Below, one piece after another: positions 33,681-46,368 of a DNA stretch of 64,000 nt. The DNA lies in assembly GCA_963675135.1 (NCBI GenBank), contig OY776119.1, forward strand, positions 45,507,198 to 45,571,197. Reading direction: 5' to 3'. Each line of letters opens with the position of its first letter. Positions within the stretch are counted from its first letter, which is position 1. A program made the translations under genes and the position numbers. The stretch comes from Galeopsis tetrahit. Lineage: Eukaryota; Streptophyta; Magnoliopsida; Lamiales; Lamiaceae. The notes beneath the pieces were generated by a model. It had not been told where the DNA came from. It searched no databases and saw nothing but the letters and a program-made list of their open reading frames with translations.

Positions 33681-34860
33681 AACAAACTAAAATTAAAAGA
33701 AGGAAGCAAAGAGGTAAAATGAGATGTATTCCATCCGCAACCAAAATCCAGTTCAGTCATCTGTTTGTTTTAGCAGGGAATACACAATTTTTTTTTTAAT
33801 AATTTGCATTCATCCTCCTTTTCAAAATAAATGATGCATTAACCGTCTACAGAAAAAAAATATTAAAAAAGTTCAATATTTAGCTAAATATAATTTATGG
33901 TAGGAAAGATGTGGGAGTTGAATATATAATAAGAAAAAAAATTATAGATTCTTTAATTAGTAGAGGTAAATTTGGAATAAGGGTATGAGAATAGTTAAAA
34001 CTTAAAACATCAAACATCAAATAATTTGAGAAATAATTGGAGGTTAAAACTTCATTTATAATTGGAGGTTAAAACATCTTTATACATATATATTTAGTTC
34101 TTCTCATATTAACTTCCTTTTTTTTTTTTCTGGAAGTATGAGATTTTGTATCGAAATAAATATATTTGGGAAAAAAAGGTTTGGATTATATTACTCTATG
34201 AATTAAGTACAATTAATCAAAAGTAATATTTTTAACCTATAAAATGAATCGTATGGAATACTCCCTCGTTCCACAAATTTTATTATTATACTTCTAGAAT
34301 TAAATTTTAAAACAATTAGCAACATGTTATGTGACAAAAATAAAGTGGTTCCCGTTAATATGATGAAGTAACAAAAAGTTTTTTCCTGCCCAGATGTTAT
34401 CGACACATCAACGACGAACACTCTAAGTTGTGCTCATTATGATTGAGAGCATATATCAACGTTTATTAATTTGGAATTAAATGTTAGATTTTTTTTTTCT
34501 ATACAATAATTCACTTTTCAAAAAATTAAATTACACATTTTGAGTAAATACACCATAAATGTTGTTCGATCTATAAAGCATGTTATAAGGCCGGGACCTC
34601 TATCCGCATGATATGGTATTGTCCGTACTGCATGTGCATGCCGCGGTAATCACCTATACATAAATAACATGCATATATAAAATTAAAATTAATTAATGAC
34701 TTTTCATAATTATGCATATTTATTGTATATAGGGATTGCATATTTATTGTATATATCTTTTACTTAACTCATGTAATTATGTTACCTTGTAAATCATTAT
34801 TATATATACAAGTCATAACGCACTCACAGAACTTAATGGTGATCATATTATATTGTTCAC
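33681..34860. other. AT-rich spacer
   Basis: No gene seen. A partial Stowaway-like left end (TACTCCCTCGTTCCAC) is at 34259, without a clear partner. The last ~100 bp may be the end of a copia LTR, because a primer-site-like TGGTATCAG follows at 34862. Confidence 0.5.
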
Positions 34861-34861
34861 A

Positions 34862-34871
34862 TGGTATCAGA
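34862..34871 (+). promoter_or_regulatory. Degenerate copia primer binding site
   Basis: TGGTATCAGA, matching the start of the tRNA-iMet primer site, lies 100 bp before a copia gag relic on the same strand. Confidence 0.5.
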
Positions 34872-34961
34872 CTAAAACACTACACCAAAAACCCTAATTT
34901 TCTCTCTCCCTCTCTGCCGCCGCCGCCTCTCCCCTCTCCGTCGAGCTCATCGCCTCTCCTC

Positions 34962-35495
34962 ATGAATGTCCTCATTCACATGGTTACCGTGACACTTTCT
35001 TCCTCAAATTATTTCCTCTGGAAGAAACAAGTCGTTCCAATGCTCACTTGTGTCGATCTCTATGGCCTCGTGGACGGCACATCCATTGCCCCTACTGCCA
35101 CTCATCCCACCTTCGCCGCCTGGAAATCGAAGGATCGGAAGGTACTTGCCTTTCTTCTCTCCTTTCTCACCGAAGAGTCGTTGACCGAGGTCATTCAGTG
35201 TGACACGGCCCGTGAAACATGGCTTGCCCTAGAGGATGCTTTCAGCCACTCCTCTCAATTCCGTACCACTCAACTTCGTGAGGAACTCATTTTCCTCAAA
35301 CGTGACTCCCTCTCTGTTGCCGAATACAATCGCTGTTTTTAAGGTCTTGTGCGAACCAATTTGCCGCGATCGGCAAACCCGTGGACAGTTCCGACATGTC
35401 GCATTGGTTCTTGCCTCGGTCCCAAATTCAGTGATTTTGCCGACACCAGAATGGCCTTCACGCCCGTTCTCGCGTTCCATAACTTGACTATTGCT
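34962..35495 (+). pseudogene. copia gag fragment
   Basis: The frame from MNVLIHMVTVTLSSSNYFLW to VAEYNRCF is the N-terminal half of a copia gag (UBN2/Retrotran_gag type). A stop or frameshift follows at 35339-35341. Past it, other frames still show HWFLPR and DFADTRMAFTP-type gag residues up to about 35495. The DNA is GC-rich compared with its surroundings. This belongs to a different copia lineage from elements 1 and 2. No pol follows, so the element is truncated. Confidence 0.8.
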
Positions 35496-35579
35496 CAATT
35501 TTGATCCAAGTTCACCTTTCGATATATTTAGTTTCAATAGTAAATTTTTTGTCCAATTTTTACCCAAAATTGTTAGTAT

Positions 35580-36305
35580 TGAAAAGGATATTTAGAGCAA
35601 TTTTTTAGTCCGAAAACAATGCATTTTTTTTAAATTTTAATCTTGTAACTGAAATTGGAGAATTTTTTTTTCTAGGTATTGTAACTTTCACTTTTATTTT
35701 TAAAACGTCCCAAAAAAGATAATAAAAAAAATTCATTTATGTCCCAATTTTTTTTAAATTGGTTAATTTACGTACAATTCCCGCCTTTTTACGTTCAATG
35801 ACGAGAAAAAAATATTTACGTACCGTAACTTTAACCTTTTTTTAAAAATGTCTTAAAAATATTTTATTTACGTCATTTTTCTTTATTCTGTAAATTGTAA
35901 ATAATGACTTGTAATTTTTTTTTTAAATCCACACGGTCATTGTTTTTCCATGCTGAGCAAGTCAAGCTCGACCACATTTTAATTTTTTCGGTTATTCATA
36001 ATTTTTATGCGTACGTGACAAAAGTATGAGTGAAATGATATCGTTTTAGTGACTCCAACAAAAATTGGACGCGAATTAATCAAGTTACAAAATTATGGGA
36101 CGTAAATAAATTTTTTAGATTTTTTGGGACATTTTTCAAAAAGGTGAAAGTTACGGGCCGTAAGTAATTTTGTTTTTCTCCAAAAAATAATACATTTAGG
36201 ACTAAAATTGGGAAAGTGCAGGTGATATGAACAAAATTGATACCTTCAGGACTAAAGTTAGAATCGACCTAAATTATAGGACTAAAATCGATATTTTCTC
36301 AAGTA
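35580..36305. mobile_element. Foldback/MULE-like MITE
   Basis: The left part (GTAACTTTCACTTTTATTTT, ACGTCCCAAAAAA) is the inverted and diverged counterpart of the right part (AAAGGTGAAAGTTACGGGCC, TTTTGGGACATTTTTC). The outer parts carry TTTAGTCC-type motifs. Ends and TSD were not fixed. It is non-coding. Confidence 0.45.
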
Positions 36306-36375
36306 TATATATACTCCGTATATATTAATCTCTGATCATTTGGTTTGGATAAGTGGTATGAAGATCAGAATCTTG

Positions 36376-36612
36376 GGTTGTGTTTGGATGGAAGGATTTG
36401 ATTTGAGGAGGTATTTCAAATGAAAGGTTTTGAAAATAGATGGATTTCAAATGACATGGTTTTAGAGAAGATTTAAAATCCTCTCAATTTTAACTAAAAA
36501 AATATGTTTAGGATTTTAAATCCATACATTTCATTTTTAATCCAAACAAGGGGAGTGGATTTGAATGATGGATTTGAAATCCATAGATCAAATCCCTCCA
36601 TCCAAATGGAGC
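36376..36612. mobile_element. Tourist-like (PIF/Harbinger) MITE, copy 1
   Basis: 237 bp long, starting GGTTGTGTTTGGATGG and ending CCATCCAAATGGAGC, with a 3-bp flank TTG on both sides. Copy 2 at 59303-59539 has exactly the same length and about 85-90% similarity by eye. Confidence 0.7.
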
Positions 36613-37060
36613 TTGAAGAATATGGAATAAGCAAAAAGGATGTCCTTGTTGCCTATTTTTTGGCGGCTTCAAGCATATTTGTAGCAGATAGATCAGCATA
36701 TTAAATCAAGATTTTAGAGCTTTATATTTAATTTAATTATCTAATGATATAGGTATATAGTAAAAAATACATTTGATTGTATGTATATTAAATGATTGAA
36801 AGAAGCATTATTTGTAATTCTATTTCAGTTAATTGAAATATCCAATCTTAGATATTTCAACATATCTAATCAAATTAACGTAGATGGAGAATATAAATAT
36901 TAAAGAGTTCACAACTGGGATTTATATCAAAACTCTTGAACATAATCTCCCATGCATAAACTTATTCATTATTATAATTTAGCTAGGTAGATTGATACAT
37001 AGGATCCTTATGATTAAGAGTTGAATATTGGAGTACCCATGATCGAGAGGGAGTACCCTC

Positions 37061-37434
37061 CTAATCAAAATTATGGAACTCCGCAGTTTCCATCCCAACT
37101 TCAAGTTTCCAATCAAAATTATGAATCAAAGTTGCCATCATTAGATGCAACATTCGATTTGCTAGTGGCAATCCCGGGCACATTCTTCTTCCCGCTCCAA
37201 ACGGGGTGAGCTCGAAATCTTGGCCTTTGAAATTTATTTTGCTATCTAAGAATCTTTCGGGTTGAAACACGTCTGGATTGAGCCACACATTAGGATCTCT
37301 ACCAATAGCCCACAGGTTGACATCTTCAGTGTGCCTTTTGGGATTGTATAGCCACTAACTTCAACTTCAGATATCGGCTTACGCGGAAGTAAAAGAGCGG
37401 CCGTGGGGCGAAATCGAAAGATTTCCTTGATCAC
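37061..37434 (-). pseudogene. Cytochrome P450 (CYP76-like) C-terminal fragment
   Basis: The minus-strand frames contain the ExxR-region follow-up FRFRPTAALLLPRKP, then SGYTIPKGT. After a shift near 37334 come VNLWAIGRDPN, NPDVFQPERF and the heme loop FGAGRRMCPG with its cysteine. It ends near FDWKLEVGM. This matches the last ~120 residues of plant CYP76/CYP71-clan enzymes. A frameshift, loss of the upstream gene and an odd tail make it a pseudogene. The 3' tail at 37021-37080 contains repeated AATTATG blocks. Confidence 0.88.
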
Positions 37435-39438
37435 TGCTTGTAAGTATGGTAGTCGTGATATGTCCGATTCTTGGATTTATTCGTTGAAATAACCAAAAAC
37501 CAAAAATCAAGATTTAATGTTCATCCCAAAAATGATTAAATAAAACTTGTTGTGATAAGAATATTTTGCGTGAAGATTGAATTTTTGCAGGTGACAGACG
37601 AGCATTCCGAGCTAGAGGCACTACTAGCACTTTAAATAAATGATTAATTCTAAGGTTAAAAAATAAAATTAATTGAAGTCAAGACTTATAAAGTATAATA
37701 ACTGTGATATTTTAAAACCGTGAATATTTCAGCATTTATCGTATAATAAATTAATTGCTCGAAAGCGAAAACCGAACATTAAAATACAGAAACCCAACAA
37801 CGAATATTATATAGCACCTAACCACACTTGGGCTGCCAAATTTGGGCCCACACACACATAATTTCGTTCACCCTAAAGCCCATAGGACAAAAGATCACAT
37901 TTCCTACTAATTCATGTACCAAGTTGCAAATACCTTATTCTTGCTCCCCAAGACATTCAAGCTCCCCAAGACACCCCAAGGCTTGCCCTCCACACTTCTC
38001 CACCCTATTTAAAGGTCCATACTCTCACTCTCCATACCACAACTTCATTTCACAATGTCCTAGCTAGTAAGAGTGGTAGAGAAGAAAATGGAGAAATCCA
38101 CCACCACCATCACTTAGGAGGAATTCTTCCTCCAAATCTCTTAAGGAAATCCTCATAATATTAGTTTAGAAGCTGAATCAAGGCCTGCAAAAGGGCAAAG
38201 TACTTTACAACTTCAAACAACCCCCAAAATCTAAGAATGTATGCAAACAACTCTAGTTTTTGTGAATTTGAAGAACTTTGATGATACGTGCATGATCTTG
38301 TCCCAATAAATATGTTTTCATGTGTCTATAAACCCTTTCATATGTTAATATTATTCTTAGGTTGAAACATGATCTATAGCGAAAAAATGAACCTTGATAG
38401 TGATGAGGTTGAAATCGTGCACTTTCTGAACAGTCTGTTTGACGAGATGTTTTGCATGTGTTTTGGTTGTCAAAAAATTATGTAAAAATTAATGACCCCT
38501 TTTATAAAAATTCTCATTAGTAGAATACGATCGAAAATTACATCACGTTAGAAACTATTGGAAAGCTTGCACAAAAAAAAAAAAAAAAAGACAAATACTT
38601 ATGTATACCAGTTAAATACATGTAACTGGATTCAATTTTTTACATGGGTTATTATTTATTTACCCTATTTTTTATTAATTTCACCCACAATGTTTTTAAA
38701 AGAAAAATACATGTAAAAAACTATATTACCTTTTTATCAATTAAATTTAAATAAAACTCGTTAAAATTATAATTATACACCGATAATCGAGTCACCAACT
38801 TCATTTAAACTTCGAAGTCAAATATAATTCTATTTTTTTAACTTTCAAAAAATAAATATAAAAAAATAACGAATATAAAAAAAAATTGAAAAAAAATATG
38901 AAACTCAAAAATAAAATTATGAAATAAAAATTTCAGTTATTTTTTTCAAAAAATGACCAAAATTTAGGAAAAAAATCGAAAATAAAAACTAAACTAAAAA
39001 AATCCATTTTTTTCTAATTTGGGTATAAATGTATGAATATGACATGCTCACTTAATAACATTATTTCTACAATGATATGTGGTTTGTTACAAGTTTTTTA
39101 AAGTTGTAGATTATTTTTAAAACTAATTAATAACATAATTTAATTGAAAAATAAAATTTATATTTAGAAGCTTAAATGAGTGGAGAATTGGGGAAGAAAC
39201 CAGCATAATATTGCATCAGCTTTATTATTTTCTTTGTGGTCCTCGCCGTGTTGATGCATTCATATGTATATTGAGTGTGATCATATCTATTAATTGAACT
39301 GTGTTCAGTGTGATTCATTCTCACTTTTGTTCTTCTTAATAGTTAGTTAATATCAATCTTTTAATATTGATGTATTAATTTGCATGGTATGTCTGGAATT
39401 ATGAATGTGTTGAGTTATGTATTTTTTGTTAAATATAA
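37435..39438. other. Spacer, no gene recognised
   Basis: 37800-38300 is less AT-rich, with CTATTTAAAGG near 38005, and could be an LTR relic, but no partner was found. 38522-38590 (AATACGATCGAAAATTAC, then GTTAGAAACTATTGGAAA and an A run) is repeated at 48318-48400, so part of this spacer is duplicated there. The rest is AT-rich. Confidence 0.5.
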
Positions 39439-39440
39439 TA

Positions 39441-39732
39441 CTCCCTTCGTCCAATTTTATTATGTCCACTTCTCCGGGCACGGATTTTAATGAATATTGA
39501 TTAGTTTATTCATAAAGTAGATAAGTTGAGGGTATGATGGGATATTGTGGGGTCCATTTATAAATAAATGATTGTTTATGAATAAAGTGAATGGCAAAGT
39601 GGATAAATAAGTGATGGTAGAAGGGTGAAGATAAAGTAGTATGAATAGTATTGTTTCCAAAAAGGGTATGGGCATAATAAAATTGGACAACCAAAAAAGG
39701 AAAGTGGGAATAATGAAATTGGACGGAGAGAG
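39441..39732. mobile_element. Stowaway-like MITE
   Basis: Starts CTCCCTTCGTCCAATTTTAT and ends AATTGGACGGAGAGAG, with TA on both sides (39439-39440 and 39733-39734). Length 292 bp. Confidence 0.85.
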
Positions 39733-39800
39733 TATCAGTTTAAACACGATATAATATTAGTACGCCTATGGTACAGTACTAGTTAATATATTGTATAGTA

Positions 39801-40056
39801 CTCCCTCCATCCATGAAATGTAGTCCCATTGGACTGGGGACATGTTTTAAGAAAAAATGAGATAAAGTAAGGGTATTATAGGGTATTGTGGGGTCCATAT
39901 ATTGTGAATAAAGTGATTGTTTTTTAATAAAGTTGATGACAATTTGAGTAATTAAGTGATAGTTGAAGGGTGATAGTTTCCATAAAGTGTATGGGACTAC
40001 ATTTTATGGACAAAGAATATAAGGCAAATGAGACTACTTTTCGTGGACGGAGGGAT
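39801..40056. mobile_element. Stowaway-like MITE
   Basis: Starts CTCCCTCCATCCATGAAATG and ends CGTGGACGGAGGGAT, flanked by TA. 256 bp long, it is the same subfamily as 1224-1484. Confidence 0.85.
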
Positions 40057-40084
40057 TACTAGAGATTAATGTGGGTATAAAAAT

Positions 40085-40232
40085 ATAATTTAATATATGA
40101 ACTAATACTATACAATATGTGAATTAATATTATACTATATTTGAACTAGTACCATACAGTATGTGAACTAATACTATACAATATGTGAACTAATACTATA
40201 CTATATTTGAACTAGTACCATAAAGTATGTGA
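40085..40232. repeat. 22-bp-type minisatellite
   Basis: Repeats of TATGTGAACTAATACTATAC and variants (TTTGAACTAGTACCATA) occur six or more times. A higher-order period of about 65 bp is visible. Confidence 0.75.
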
Positions 40233-40896
40233 ACTCGAAACTCGAAAACATTAGAACTTGTACCAATATAAACTAATATTATACTGTATATGAACTAATA
40301 CGTACAGTACTGCATATTAACTAATAATATTATAACACTTATCAACTGTTATCATAACACTTATAAAATAAAAATTATATTCATAAAAAACTAAAATAAA
40401 GTGATTAAAAAATGAAAGTTCGAATGAAAAAATTATTAAACAATGTAAAACGAAGTAAAATTTGTAAGGAATGAAGTAAAATTTTGAAAGGATAAGGTGA
40501 AAATTATACACCAATTAATTAAAGTAAAATAGTACCAATAGAATTGAACACTTTGCATCTAAGAGAGATGGGAGTTTTATTTTTTAAAACAAATTGTTAT
40601 TATACTATTTAATACTTAAAAAAACAATTAATATTATTTTTAAAACATTCTTATTAGACTTTAAAATTTTAGAATAATTATTTGTGGCATAAAAAGAAAG
40701 TGCGTGAAAAAAATTATCATTTGAAAAAAAAAATTTAATAATAATATTAAAAAGAAAAATATAAATATCAATTGAAGTAAAATAAAAAAATAAAATTTTA
40801 AAAAATTAATGGAGTATTATTTTTTAATGATAAAATTAAAAAAAAAATTAATTCAAGTAAAATAAAGGCCCATGAAAAAATCTACGTGCTAAATTG

Positions 40897-41037
40897 ATAT
40901 AGTAAATGGGTCATGTGTTATCTGTAATGGGTTATTGGATTGGATATAGTAAATGGGTCATGTATTATTTGTAATGGGTTATTGGATTGGATATAGTAAA
41001 TAAGTCATGTGTTATTTGTAATGTGTTATTGGATCTA
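40897..41037. repeat. 47-bp tandem repeat, three units
   Basis: Units begin ATATAGTAAATGGGTCATG at about 40897 and 40944; the third has AAATAAGTCATG. Each ends TTATTGGATTGG. Confidence 0.85.
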
Positions 41038-41421
41038 GTTACATATATGTAACTTGTACATAAGAGTGCAACAAAAAAAAAAAAAGGAAAAATAAACTTT
41101 TTAGAAAAAGGAAAAAGATGTTCAACTAGAGATGAATTTAATTAATAATGAAAAGCATGCAGATCATGACCATAATCAAACTGTATTAATATATATATTA
41201 AGCTTAACTTGTTTGTTTGAAGGTTTTTTTGATTCCTCATTTTCGATCCATTCACTTTCCGTTTACCAAAATGGAAATAAAATTATTTTATTCTCCTGAT
41301 CACTAATTCACTATTAATAAACAACACTCGACAAAAAGTTATTTTACCTTTCATGTAAAAGTCATTAAAAGACGAAGAGAGTAGTAAAGATTCAAAGGAA
41401 GCATTGAGGGAAAAAGAGCAG

Positions 41422-41685
41422 TTAATTAAGGTACTTGTACAAATGAATATTGAGGAAAGCACGTGCACAAGCATAGTGCACTTGCTGAGATCGATGAGAG
41501 ACTGTTAGGCACAAGCATAGTGCACTTGCTGAGATCGATGAGAGACTGTTAGGCCGATCCCAATCAGTTTCCGCCTCCGTCAACCCAAGATAATTCAATA
41601 GTCCCACCATAGTCTCTGCCAGACGAAATATTATTGATCCCGTGAAACGGTAAGGCAACTCCCTGCACGAAGACGTTTCGATGGA
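41422..41685 (-). pseudogene. Exonuclease-like gene, C-terminal fragment (copy 1)
   Basis: The minus-strand frame gives PYRFTGSIIFRLAETMVGLL, then ETDWDRPNSLSS and, after a duplication, QQVHYACARAFLNIHLYKYL. It is closest to copy 2 at 48770-49582. A 43-bp tandem duplication (41470-41555) inserts an unrelated stretch in the middle. Everything upstream of about 41685 is missing and is replaced by AT-rich repeats (TTTTATTGATTTAT, three times). The flanking 41225-41470 also matches 48600-48820, so the duplicated block includes 3' flanking DNA. Confidence 0.8.
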
Positions 41686-42094
41686 TTTTATTGATTGACT
41701 TTTTTATTGATTTATATACAGAGTTTGACTGACTTTTTTATTGATTTATATGAATTTTCATAGATTTGACAGGATTCTGAAATACACATTTTTTTTATTG
41801 ATTTACATGGATTTCCATAAACTACGCCCCTAAAATTATTGATGCAAACGTATAACGAACACACTTGTATATAAAAAAAATTATCTAAATTATTTAGAAA
41901 AAATACCAAAAATATATTAGTTCAAAAAAAAAATTATTATTCATCATTATTATTATCATCTTCATTTCCACGATTATACCTCGGCCTCATTTCCACGCAT
42001 TAGCAATACTAGTTCTCCATGCATTAGTTTCAGGAAATTCATCAGAGCGACATTTTTTTTATGTAACTAACGCTGCTTGTGTTTGAAATGGGAA

Positions 42095-44003
42095 CTTCCT
42101 TCTGAGGAAGAAAGTGAAGGTATCTCTGATCACTCTAATTATTTTGAGAAAAGGTTGGAAATATACTCTAAGCAGACCCGGTCCTAATGTTAGGCCAACG
42201 AGGCGATCGATTCAGGCCCATAAATATTTTAATATTTTAAGATATCTTTTATAATATATATATATAGTGAAGGGGAAGGAAAAATTAGGAGAAAAAAGTC
42301 TAGGCCTAATTCAGTTTATATCTTTTAAAAGTTTTGACTTTTTCAATTTACGTCTCAAATTAAGTGCCAAATTTACATCATTTTTTGTCCAATTTACATC
42401 ACTTTCGTCAAAAACTTGAGATTTCGGGCAAATATTCAAATTTACATCCTTTAAATTTGAAAATTAAAAAAATAACATTAAAAATTTCTTAAAATTTCAT
42501 TAAAATTTAAAATTATTCGTATAAAAAAAAATTCTAAAATTGTCTATAAATAAAAAATTCTAAAAATCTCATTAAAATGTCTAAAAATTATAATAATTTT
42601 AAAAATCTGAAAAATCTCTTAAAATTAATTAAATAAGTTAAAATCTTAAAAAACTATTAGTTAAAAATTAAAAAATCTAAAACGTGTAAAAAAATCTATA
42701 TTGTTAGCCCTTTAAAACTTATATATTGTTAGTCTTTTAAAAATTGTTTAACATTATGTTTTATAAGTTCGTATAAAATAAAAAATATGAAGGGATGGGG
42801 CCCTTTTTTTAAAGTTCGATTCAGGCTCAGATATTTCTAGGACCGGCCCTGACTCTAAAAGGAAGATGTTGACTGAGAAAAGAATTAATATGCCTGATTT
42901 TGATAGTAAGGGAATGATTAAGTTCTTAGAGGATAGAAATCAGTTGAATGCTGTTACATTTGGTGAAGCTTTTCTGACTAATTGGTCCTATGAGTTCTAT
43001 GTTTGTATGAAGAAAAGCACTGGTAGGAGATGTTCTAGGTGTTATGGTACTGTTAATTTTAGGGGAGAGATGTGTCATTCACTCCAGAACTTATTAATGA
43101 GTTCCTGCACACTCCCAATGTTGATGAGGATGATGATCCAGATATGGATGTTGTGATTACTGCAATCACAGGGGGTAGAAAGACTAAGTGGACTAGGAAA
43201 ATGTTAGTTAGACACTAAACCTCCTTACATTCTGTTTGTATAAGCTAACTATTTACAATTGGATCTCCACTACCAACACCACTAAAATTACCAGAGATCA
43301 AGCCATTCTAATGTATAGGATTTCCATACTTAAGAAGTTCAATCTAGGCCACACTATCTTTCACCATATGAGGGGAAGTTTACTGGCAAAACTACTGGAA
43401 AAGGAAATCTGCCCTATCCAATCCTGATTTCGAATTATTTGAAGCACCATGCTTCACTGCTAAGAAGACTGATGTTGTGAGGGGGAGAGTGTCACTGCTT
43501 GCTATAGCTCCTGCCTTATTGATTGGGGACAGAGTAATTGATTTGCCCATAGTTGCTCCTAGTACTGAAAGTCCACAGAGATCTTCTAGACCCTCTACTT
43601 CTGCACATCCAGGCCCTTCCAGATCAAGTCAGAGAAATGCATCCCCAAATGTTGAGAACATACGTATCAACATTTCTGGTAATGTGTATCTTTCACAGGA
43701 ATTCATCAAACTACAGCTCCAACACTTGCAGGAAACGATTGATTAGCTCCAATTCCTGAAGGACAGGTGGACCAATCTGCTTTCACCTACAACAGGGGGA
43801 GTACCACCACCATCGAACTCCAATGTGATTATTGAAGAAATGACTGATGATGGAGGAGTTCCAACTGCTACTGCTGGTGATGGACCTGATGCTGGAGATG
43901 CTGCAGTGACTGATGTAGTTGCACACCTTGCATTTACTTACTTTGTCGATGAAGGAGATGATGATGATGCTGACATGGAGACCTTATATGGTGATCTCCA
44001 CTG
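42095..44003 (+). pseudogene. Third ORF remnant of element 3
   Basis: Starting near 42095 (EEESEGISDHSN), the frame passes the hAT insertion and resumes MLTEKRINMPDFDSKG. It contains WSYEFYVCMKKSTGRR, YNWISTTNTTKITRDQA, the coiled-coil-like FIKLQLQHLQE and TTGGVPPP, and ends METLYGDLH at 44003. Frameshifts near 43070, 43200 and 43420 and a stop at 43743 break it. It is closer to element 1 than to element 2. Confidence 0.85.
42173..42851. mobile_element. hAT-type non-autonomous element
   Basis: Starts CAGACCCGGTCCTA and ends TAGGACCGGCCCTG, an inverted pair with hAT-style CAG ends. It is flanked by ACTCTAAG (42165-42172) and ACTCTAAA (42852-42859), an 8-bp target duplication with one mismatch. 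The AT-rich centre of 679 bp in total has no transposase. Confidence 0.85.
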
Positions 44004-44670
44004 ATGAATAGGGACAAGCTACAAGACAGAGGGAGATCTGATTTCATAATGGCTACTGTGCATGAATCTGATGCTGCAGCTGTTACCACAACAATATATG
44101 CCATTTATTCAGTTTCAATCTCTGTAATTAATGTTTTAAGTTTGAATTCTGAAATTCTGATACACTTGTTATTTATTTCTAGATGTTAAGTTGTTAATTG
44201 TTTTTACAACTTGCTTAATTATGGTTACACTTGATGATATTTGTTTACTGCCCTTGCTTAATCTGTTTACAAGTTATCATATGTTTACTGCAGGTTGTAT
44301 AGTCTTAGTTTTTGTCTTATATTCAGTTGTTGCTCTGATATTTGTGAGTTGTTTTTTTATTTTGTTATTATGTTAGTGTCTTACTTAAGTCTTAAGTTGT
44401 TCTTCCAAAACTTAACTTAGGATTTTAGTAAAGTTACTTATGTTGTGAATAAGTATATTGTTTATACTTGTTTTGTTTTGGATAAAACTATCTTGATCTT
44501 ATGGCACAGATCATTGTAAGATTATCCTTGATCTTCATTTGATTTGATCCAACGATAACAATAGATATTGTCTTGACTAGTGCTTAGCAATGATGTCAAC
44601 CTCAACTAATTACATAATATTGAGTATGTATAGAAATATATGTGCATCAGGTGTGTTGTAGTCGAAAGGT

Positions 44671-44685
44671 CAAATTGGGGGAGAT
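44671..44685 (+). promoter_or_regulatory. Polypurine tract of element 3
   Basis: CAAATTGGGGGAGAT sits directly before the LTR, with GTCGAAAGGT upstream as in element 1. Confidence 0.88.
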
Positions 44686-45551
44686 TGTAGATGTTGTGAA
44701 TTCTTAAATTTATCAACATTCTCTACAACATCTTAATTTGACCTTTCGAGATTTTTTCTAAGTCCTTTCTGAAATGTTTCATTAAATGTTGAGCTAAATG
44801 TTACAACATTTCTGGCAGAGTCTAGAAGCTTCTACAAGGATCTAGAACCTGGAAGAATCTAGAATATTGGAGAACGTTCTAGAGGATCTAGAAGAGGCTG
44901 GAAGTAGTTTAGAATGACCTGGAACGTACAAAAGGATCTAGAAAGATCATGGGAGTTGTGGAAGTTGAGTTCCTAAAAAATAGGACCTCAATGTTGGAAG
45001 CCTCTAGAATTCGCACCCTACTCTATAAATACCGAAGGAAGGCTCCACAATTCAGGGTATTCTATTCGATCAATCTCCTAGACCGAGCGTTCATCCCTGT
45101 TAGGTATTGTGGCCAGTAGTTATACATTTTAGATCATACGAAGTATCCCACCCGTATGACTGTGTGTTTTTCTTATCTATCGAGAGTGTAATCATATATA
45201 GACTAGCATTTCGACGGTGTGTAATTTTATACACTTAATTCGTTTACAGAACAGGGCACCTGCCTCGTTTGTAGTTTTAGTTGTGAAGGTTATTGCTGTA
45301 ACATTTCACACAACATTTATACTTGAAGATAAGTATTGATTTCGCTGTAAGGCTCGCATATATTTTTATTTATAAAAATCTATGTGAAAAATATTTCCAT
45401 TGTGTCTCGTTTGTTTTTAGTGTTTCAAGTCTTCCGTTGTGTATCTTTATTTCTGATATTCTGTTAGAGTCAGTGTTGTACAATTTGTTTCAACATTCAA
45501 TACAACATTAATCTACTTAAACTTAAACACTTCATACACCGCACACTTTCA
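44686..45551 (+). repeat. 3' LTR of element 3
   Basis: 866 bp long, starting TGTAGATGTTGTG and ending GCACACTTTCA. A TATA motif CTCTATAAATACC is near 45021. It is homologous to the element-1 LTRs but clearly older. Confidence 0.92.
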
Positions 45552-45586
45552 AGGTGAAAAAATATCCTGTTAAGGATTTTCTTGTG

Positions 45587-46090
45587 TCAACATTGGTTGC
45601 ATAATCGGCATCCATCCACAAGTAAGTCTCCCTCGTCTGATCCCAGAACATATCTCATGACCCACTTAACTGTCTCCCAATTACTTAAGCCTGAGTCACT
45701 CATGTATCTATCGATCACACTCATTGCTTGAGTCAAAACTGGTCTACAGTGCACCATAACGTACATTAAATTCCCTACAACACTGACATAAGGTATCTTA
45801 CTCATCTGAGCTCTCTCTTGATTGTTCTTGGGACTCATTTGATTGGATATCTTCTGATGTTGGCCAATGGGAGTAGAAACAGTCATAACTTGATGTATTC
45901 TGAACCTTTCTAATACCTTCTTAAGATAGGTCGGTTGACTTAGTTGAATTGATCTCCATCCCAAGAATCACTTTGGTTTCACCAAGATCTTTCACCTCAA
46001 ACTTCTGTTTGAGAATCTCCTTCACTTGATCGATACTGTCAATTGACTCTCCAACAATTAACATATCATCAACATACAACAGAAGTTAGA
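45587..46090 (-). pseudogene. copia reverse transcriptase fragment (Tnt1-like)
   Basis: The minus-strand sequence contains LLLYVDDMLI near 46055-46085, KFEVKDLGETK, then after a frame change LSQPTYLKKVLERF and VGNLMYVMVHCRP, and WVMRYVLGS. These are the RT palm and thumb to connection region of a Tnt1-type copia, a different lineage from elements 1-3. No LTRs were found. Confidence 0.82.
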
Positions 46091-46368
46091 TAATTTAAGT
46101 TCCACTCGTCTGAAATATACATAGTTGTCATAAAAGCTCCTTGTAAAACCAGCTAATTAAGCAAATGTACTCAACAAACCTCAAATACCATTGTCGAGAA
46201 CCAGATTGTAACTTCATTTAAACTTTGAACCTAATTGTAAAACTCGTAGGTTAAATGCATCTTAGAGTAACTTTCCCTACCTTATTGCCTTAACTCTAGT
46301 TTGTCTCTAAAGAGGATTTGCTCGAGCAATGTTTTAATGGAACTCTGACTAATTGTAATCTCTCTTGG

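Larger units (their letters stand above)
42090..45551 (+). mobile_element. 3' part of a third Sirevirus-type copia element (element 3)
   Basis: This holds the 3' half of the third ORF, a spacer, the polypurine tract (CAAATTGGGGGAGAT at 44671-44685) and a complete LTR. The gag-pol half and 5' LTR are absent. The LTR is of the element-1 family (TGTAGATGTTGTG start). A 679-bp hAT-type insertion lies near its left end. Confidence 0.88.
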
